DNA from: UBA1189 sp045654565
GTDB taxonomy: Bacteria; Bacteroidota; Bacteroidia; Bacteroidales; Bacteroidaceae
DNA length: 27,361 nucleotides
Direction: 5' to 3'
Assembly (NCBI GenBank): GCA_045654565.1
Contig: JAZONP010000185.1
Span: 1-27,361 of the forward strand
The notes beneath the pieces are model-generated. The model was not told the DNA's origin and ran no database searches. It worked only from the letters and a program-made list of their open reading frames with translations. The position numbers were made by a program, and so were the translations under genes. This document shows, piece by piece, positions 24,579 through 27,361 of this stretch (the first letter of the stretch is position 1; every line of letters begins with the position of its first letter).

Positions 24579-24615
24579 TGATAATTAATGTATTAATACA
24601 TAAAGATATAGAATC

Positions 24616-25968
24616 ATGAGTGAGAACAAGATGAACAGAAGAAGCTTCTTGCAGGCTTCTACCGTGTTGGGTGTAGGTAGCGTAGTAGGTGCATCGGCAC
24701 TGCTCGCTTCATGTAAGGATGGCAATAAATTGGTGCCCTTAAAGAATCCAGGTGAGTTCTATGTACCCGAACTTCCTGATATGGCTATCGATGGCCGTGA
24801 GTTGAAGGTAGGTGTTGTAGGTTGTGGTGGCCGTGGTAGCGGTGCTGTAAAGGATTTGTTGACAGCTGCTAACAATATCAAGGTCGTTGCTTTGGGCGAT
24901 GTGTTTGCAGATCGTATGAATGGCTTGCGCAACAATCTGAAGAAGAATTTTGGTCAGGAGGTAGCCGAAGATAAGTGCTTCCTTGGTTTTGACTCATACA
25001 AGCAGGTTATCGATGCTGGTGTAGATATGGTAATCCTTGCCACACCTCCTGCATTCCGTCCCGTACACTTCCAATATGCAACACAGAAGGGCAAGCACTC
25101 ATTCATGGAGAAGCCCATTGCTGTAGATGCCAAGGGATACCGTACCATCATGGCTTCGGCTAAGCAGGCACAGGCTAAGAACCTGAGCGTTGTTACAGGT
25201 ATGCAGCGTCATCACGAGCGCCGCTACGTAGAGGCCAACAAGCAGATTCAGGCAGGTCTCATCGGTGAGATTACAGGTGGTAACGTATACTGGAATCAGG
25301 GTAAGCTGTGGCACCGTAACCGCCAAGATCAGTGGAGCGATATGGAGTGGATGATTCGTGACTGGGTGAACTGGACATGGCTTTCTGGTGACCACATCGT
25401 AGAGCAGCACGTACACAATATCGACGTATTCCTTTGGATGTCTGGCTATAAGGTGGCCAAGGCTACAGGTTTCGGTAGCCGTCAGCGCCGTGTTACAGGT
25501 GATCAGTACGATAACTTCAGTATCGACTTCGAAATGGAGAATGGTGTACACCTGCATAGTATGTGCCGTCAGATTGATGGCTGTAGCAATGCTGTAGGTG
25601 AGATTATCTATGGTACCAAGGGTGTATACAGCAGTTTTGATAATACCATCAAGGACCTCAAGGGCAACTTGCTTTGGAAATATGACGAGGAGGCTGCGAA
25701 GGCTGAGTTCAAGCAACACAATCCCTATGTGCTCGAGCATGTCGATTGGGTCAACCACATCCGCAAAGGCACTATGCACGATGAGGCTACCGAGTGCGCT
25801 ATCTCAAGCCTGGTAGGTGTGATGGGTCGTGAGTCTGCATATGCAGGTAGCACCATCACTTGGGACGAGATGAGCAAGTCTGACTTGGATTTGGTGCCTG
25901 AAAAGCTCGAATTGGGCGCAATGGATATGGCTGCATATCAAGTGCCAGTACCTGGTAAGGTTAAGTAA
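24616..25968 (+). CDS. Tat-exported lipoprotein Gfo/Idh/MocA oxidoreductase
   Basis: 450 aa. The N-terminus carries a twin-arginine motif NRRSFLQ (7-13), a hydrophobic stretch and a lipobox LASC with C33, so it is predicted to be exported folded and lipid-anchored. The NAD(P)-binding Rossmann motif VGVVGCGGRGSG is at 65-76. The family signature EKP is at 165-167, with K166 the usual catalytic lysine, and GDHIVEQHVHNID (258-270) carries the family's Asp/His active-site residues. Tat-exported members such as glucose-fructose oxidoreductase keep a tightly bound nicotinamide cofactor, since none is free in the periplasm. Expected chemistry: oxidation or epimerisation of a sugar or glycoside. It lies 37 bp after the cytochrome-SUMF1 gene. 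The substrate cannot be read from sequence. Confidence 0.93.
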   Translation: MSENKMNRRSFLQASTVLGVGSVVGASALLASCKDGNKLVPLKNPGEFYVPELPDMAIDGRELKVGVVGCGGRGSGAVKDLLTAANNIKVVALGDVFADRMNGLRNNLKKNFGQEVAEDKCFLGFDSYKQVIDAGVDMVILATPPAFRPVHFQYATQKGKHSFMEKPIAVDAKGYRTIMASAKQAQAKNLSVVTGMQRHHERRYVEANKQIQAGLIGEITGGNVYWNQGKLWHRNRQDQWSDMEWMIRDWVNWTWLSGDHIVEQHVHNIDVFLWMSGYKVAKATGFGSRQRRVTGDQYDNFSIDFEMENGVHLHSMCRQIDGCSNAVGEIIYGTKGVYSSFDNTIKDLKGNLLWKYDEEAAKAEFKQHNPYVLEHVDWVNHIRKGTMHDEATECAISSLVGVMGRESAYAGSTITWDEMSKSDLDLVPEKLELGAMDMAAYQVPVPGKVK

Positions 25969-25999
25969 GAAAACGGAAAGATTCTAAAAAAGAACTTTT

Positions 26000-26917
26000 A
26001 TGGATAGAAGAAAATTTTTGACTAGCTCTATGCTGGGTGCCGCCTCGGTAGCGTTGACTACCTCCAGTGCATCAGTGCTCACCTCATGCTCATCGGCATG
26101 CAAGAAGGCCCCCGTAAATACTACTCCTTTACGCCTTTCGTTTCAGGAGCGTATTGCCCCTGGTGAAAGCCTGAACGAGCGTCTCGACTTTATGGAGAAC
26201 CTCGGCATCGTAGGTCTCGAACCCAGCGGACGCAATCTAGCCAACCGTGTTGGTGAGTTGCAGCAGGCACTCTCAGGCCGTAACATCAAGGTGTCGGCTA
26301 TCTGTGCTGGTTTCAGAGGTTTCATCTTGGCTGAAGAACCCAATGTGAAGGCCGAGTTCGACGCTACCATGCGCGATATCATCGCTGCTGCTGGTGAGCT
26401 TGGCTCTACAGGTGTTATCATGGTGCCTGCCTTTAACGGTCAGAAGCCTTGCATGCCACATACTCTCGAGACACGTCAGTACTTGTGCGAGCAGTTGCAT
26501 GAGCTGGGCGAGTTTGCCTTGAAGCATAATACTACCGTAATCCTCGAGCCGCTCAATCGCAAGGAGGCTCATTACTTGCGTCAGGTGGCCGATGCAGCTG
26601 CTATTTGTCGCGACTCAAAGAGCGCAGGCGTGAAGTGCATGGGTGACTTCTGGCACATGCAGGAGGAGACTTCTGACTATGCAGCCCTCATGGCTGCAGG
26701 TAAGGACTACCTGCAGCATGTACACGTAGCGAGCCGTGGACGTCGTATCATGCCCGGTGAGGATGGCGAGCTCGACAACTATGTAGAGGGATTCCGCGCG
26801 CTCAAGCAGTTGGAGTATCCCCACTATGTGAGCTTCGAGTGTGGCACTAAGGGCGACCGTGCACAGACAGTGACTACCGCAGTCGAATTGCTGCGCAGCC
26901 AGTGGGAGCAAGCTTAA
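26000..26917 (+). CDS. Tat-exported lipoprotein sugar isomerase/epimerase (xylose-isomerase-like TIM barrel)
   Basis: 305 aa. Tat motif DRRKFLT (2-8) and lipobox LTSC with C30 predict export and lipid anchoring, as for the preceding oxidoreductase. The rest is an AP-endonuclease-2 / xylose-isomerase-like TIM barrel: ERLDFMENLGIVGLEP near the start and metal-ligand segments ILEPLNRKE (Glu), MGDFWHM (Asp, His), HVHVASRGRR (His) and YVSFECG (Glu). Relatives isomerise or epimerise keto sugars or act as hydratases/lyases on oxidised sugars. 31 bp after the oxidoreductase gene and 4 bp before the cytochrome biogenesis gene, so one operon. Acting together with a Gfo/Idh/MocA enzyme on the same sugar is a common pairing; exact reaction unknown. 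Confidence 0.9.
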   Translation: MDRRKFLTSSMLGAASVALTTSSASVLTSCSSACKKAPVNTTPLRLSFQERIAPGESLNERLDFMENLGIVGLEPSGRNLANRVGELQQALSGRNIKVSAICAGFRGFILAEEPNVKAEFDATMRDIIAAAGELGSTGVIMVPAFNGQKPCMPHTLETRQYLCEQLHELGEFALKHNTTVILEPLNRKEAHYLRQVADAAAICRDSKSAGVKCMGDFWHMQEETSDYAALMAAGKDYLQHVHVASRGRRIMPGEDGELDNYVEGFRALKQLEYPHYVSFECGTKGDRAQTVTTAVELLRSQWEQA

Positions 26918-26921
26918 GCCT

Positions 26922-27361
26922 ATGTGCTCAAATCGTTATAAACGTATGATGCAACGTTGTGCCTTGCTGTTAGTAGCAGGCACAGCGTTGCATCTTTTTT
27001 GGGGTGAGGCCGCCCCCTCATTCTTGGCCTATCCGTGGGGGGCGATACTTGCCGTCAACTACCTCTACCTGCTCATTTTGCTGCGTGCTAATGCCGACAA
27101 GTGGCAGTGGGTGAAGGGGTGGTACGACCGTGCAGCCTACATCACCTCTCTGGCATCGATGCTGGTCTTGACACTGCTCTTCGGTCTTATCCGTCAAGAC
27201 GGCTCTCCCGAAGGGCTGGCAGGTGTTTTGGGATTCACGCGGATGTCTACCTCGTGGATATTCAACCTTTTTCTGTTTCATTTTACCACGGTGTTGGGCT
27301 TCAAGGCTATTGATGATGTGTGGCATTGGCGTCGGCGTAAGCTGCCCAATGTACTGATACA
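26922..27361 (+). CDS. ResB/CcsB-like cytochrome c biogenesis membrane protein (5' part only)
   Basis: Open from the ATG at 26922, 4 bp after the previous stop, to the window end: 146 codons, 3' truncated. The visible part has about four hydrophobic segments (ALLLVAGTALHLFW, AILAVNYLYLLILL, AAYITSLASMLVLTLLFGLI, WIFNLFLFHFTTVLGF) separated by basic loops, and the pattern FGLIRQ...LGFTRMSTSW resembles the N-terminus of Bacteroidetes proteins encoded beside nrfH/nrfA that carry out system II haem attachment (Ccs). Position in a cytochrome c operon supports this. The call rests on pattern and context rather than a catalytic motif, which would lie downstream (CcsA-type WWD). Confidence 0.7.
   Translation, partial: MCSNRYKRMMQRCALLLVAGTALHLFWGEAAPSFLAYPWGAILAVNYLYLLILLRANADKWQWVKGWYDRAAYITSLASMLVLTLLFGLIRQDGSPEGLAGVLGFTRMSTSWIFNLFLFHFTTVLGFKAIDDVWHWRRRKLPNVLI

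Overview
The window looks like chromosomal DNA of a Bacteroidales bacterium, most likely Prevotellaceae-like. The signs are the -7 boxes of the form TAnnTTTG with a TTTG-like -33 box about 19-20 bp upstream, the near absence of Shine-Dalgarno sites, a TonB-dependent receptor with a carboxypeptidase-regulatory-like N-domain, a BspA-type LRR fragment, multi-domain secreted glycosidases, and a large secreted protein with a short Por/type IX-like C-terminal tail. The genus is an inference.

Layout. 1-855 (-) is a MoxR AAA+ ATPase cut by the window edge. 1088-2315 (-) carries an iron/oxidative-stress pair, ferritin and a 2Fe superoxide reductase. 2733-8524 (+) is a tightly coupled glycosidase pair: a LacZ-type GH2 enzyme with added chitobiase-C-like and F5/8C modules, then a GH71/GH99-like protein with a CBM9-like C-terminus. 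8525-9789 is a scar of mobile DNA: a truncated, frame-broken HExxH 'large polyvalent protein' fragment, a 118-bp MITE-like element and a hairpin repeat, followed by a mini BspA-type LRR gene with an apparent C-terminal frameshift. 10182-14524 (+) holds ketopantoate reductase, a DUF1460 NlpC/P60-like amidase preceded by a 7-bp tandem repeat, and an orphan TonB-dependent receptor. 14604-18902 (+) is housekeeping: TsaC, class A PBP1A and an M16 homologue that lacks its zinc site. 19174-22752 (+) is a 1192-aa secreted, apparently non-catalytic, carbohydrate-binding protein.

The most interesting segment is 23052-27361 (+). It is one operon behind a textbook Bacteroidetes promoter and a strong upstream terminator. 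The first gene fuses an NrfH/NapC-type tetraheme cytochrome c to a SUMF1 domain lacking the formylglycine-generating cysteines. Then come a Tat-exported lipoprotein Gfo/Idh/MocA oxidoreductase, a Tat-exported lipoprotein xylose-isomerase-like TIM barrel, and (cut by the window end) a ResB/CcsB-like cytochrome c biogenesis protein. It resembles an nrfH-nrfA-ccs locus in which the nitrite reductase position is taken by sugar-modifying enzymes. I infer a periplasmic sugar oxidation/epimerisation module wired to the quinone pool; this is not demonstrated by sequence alone.
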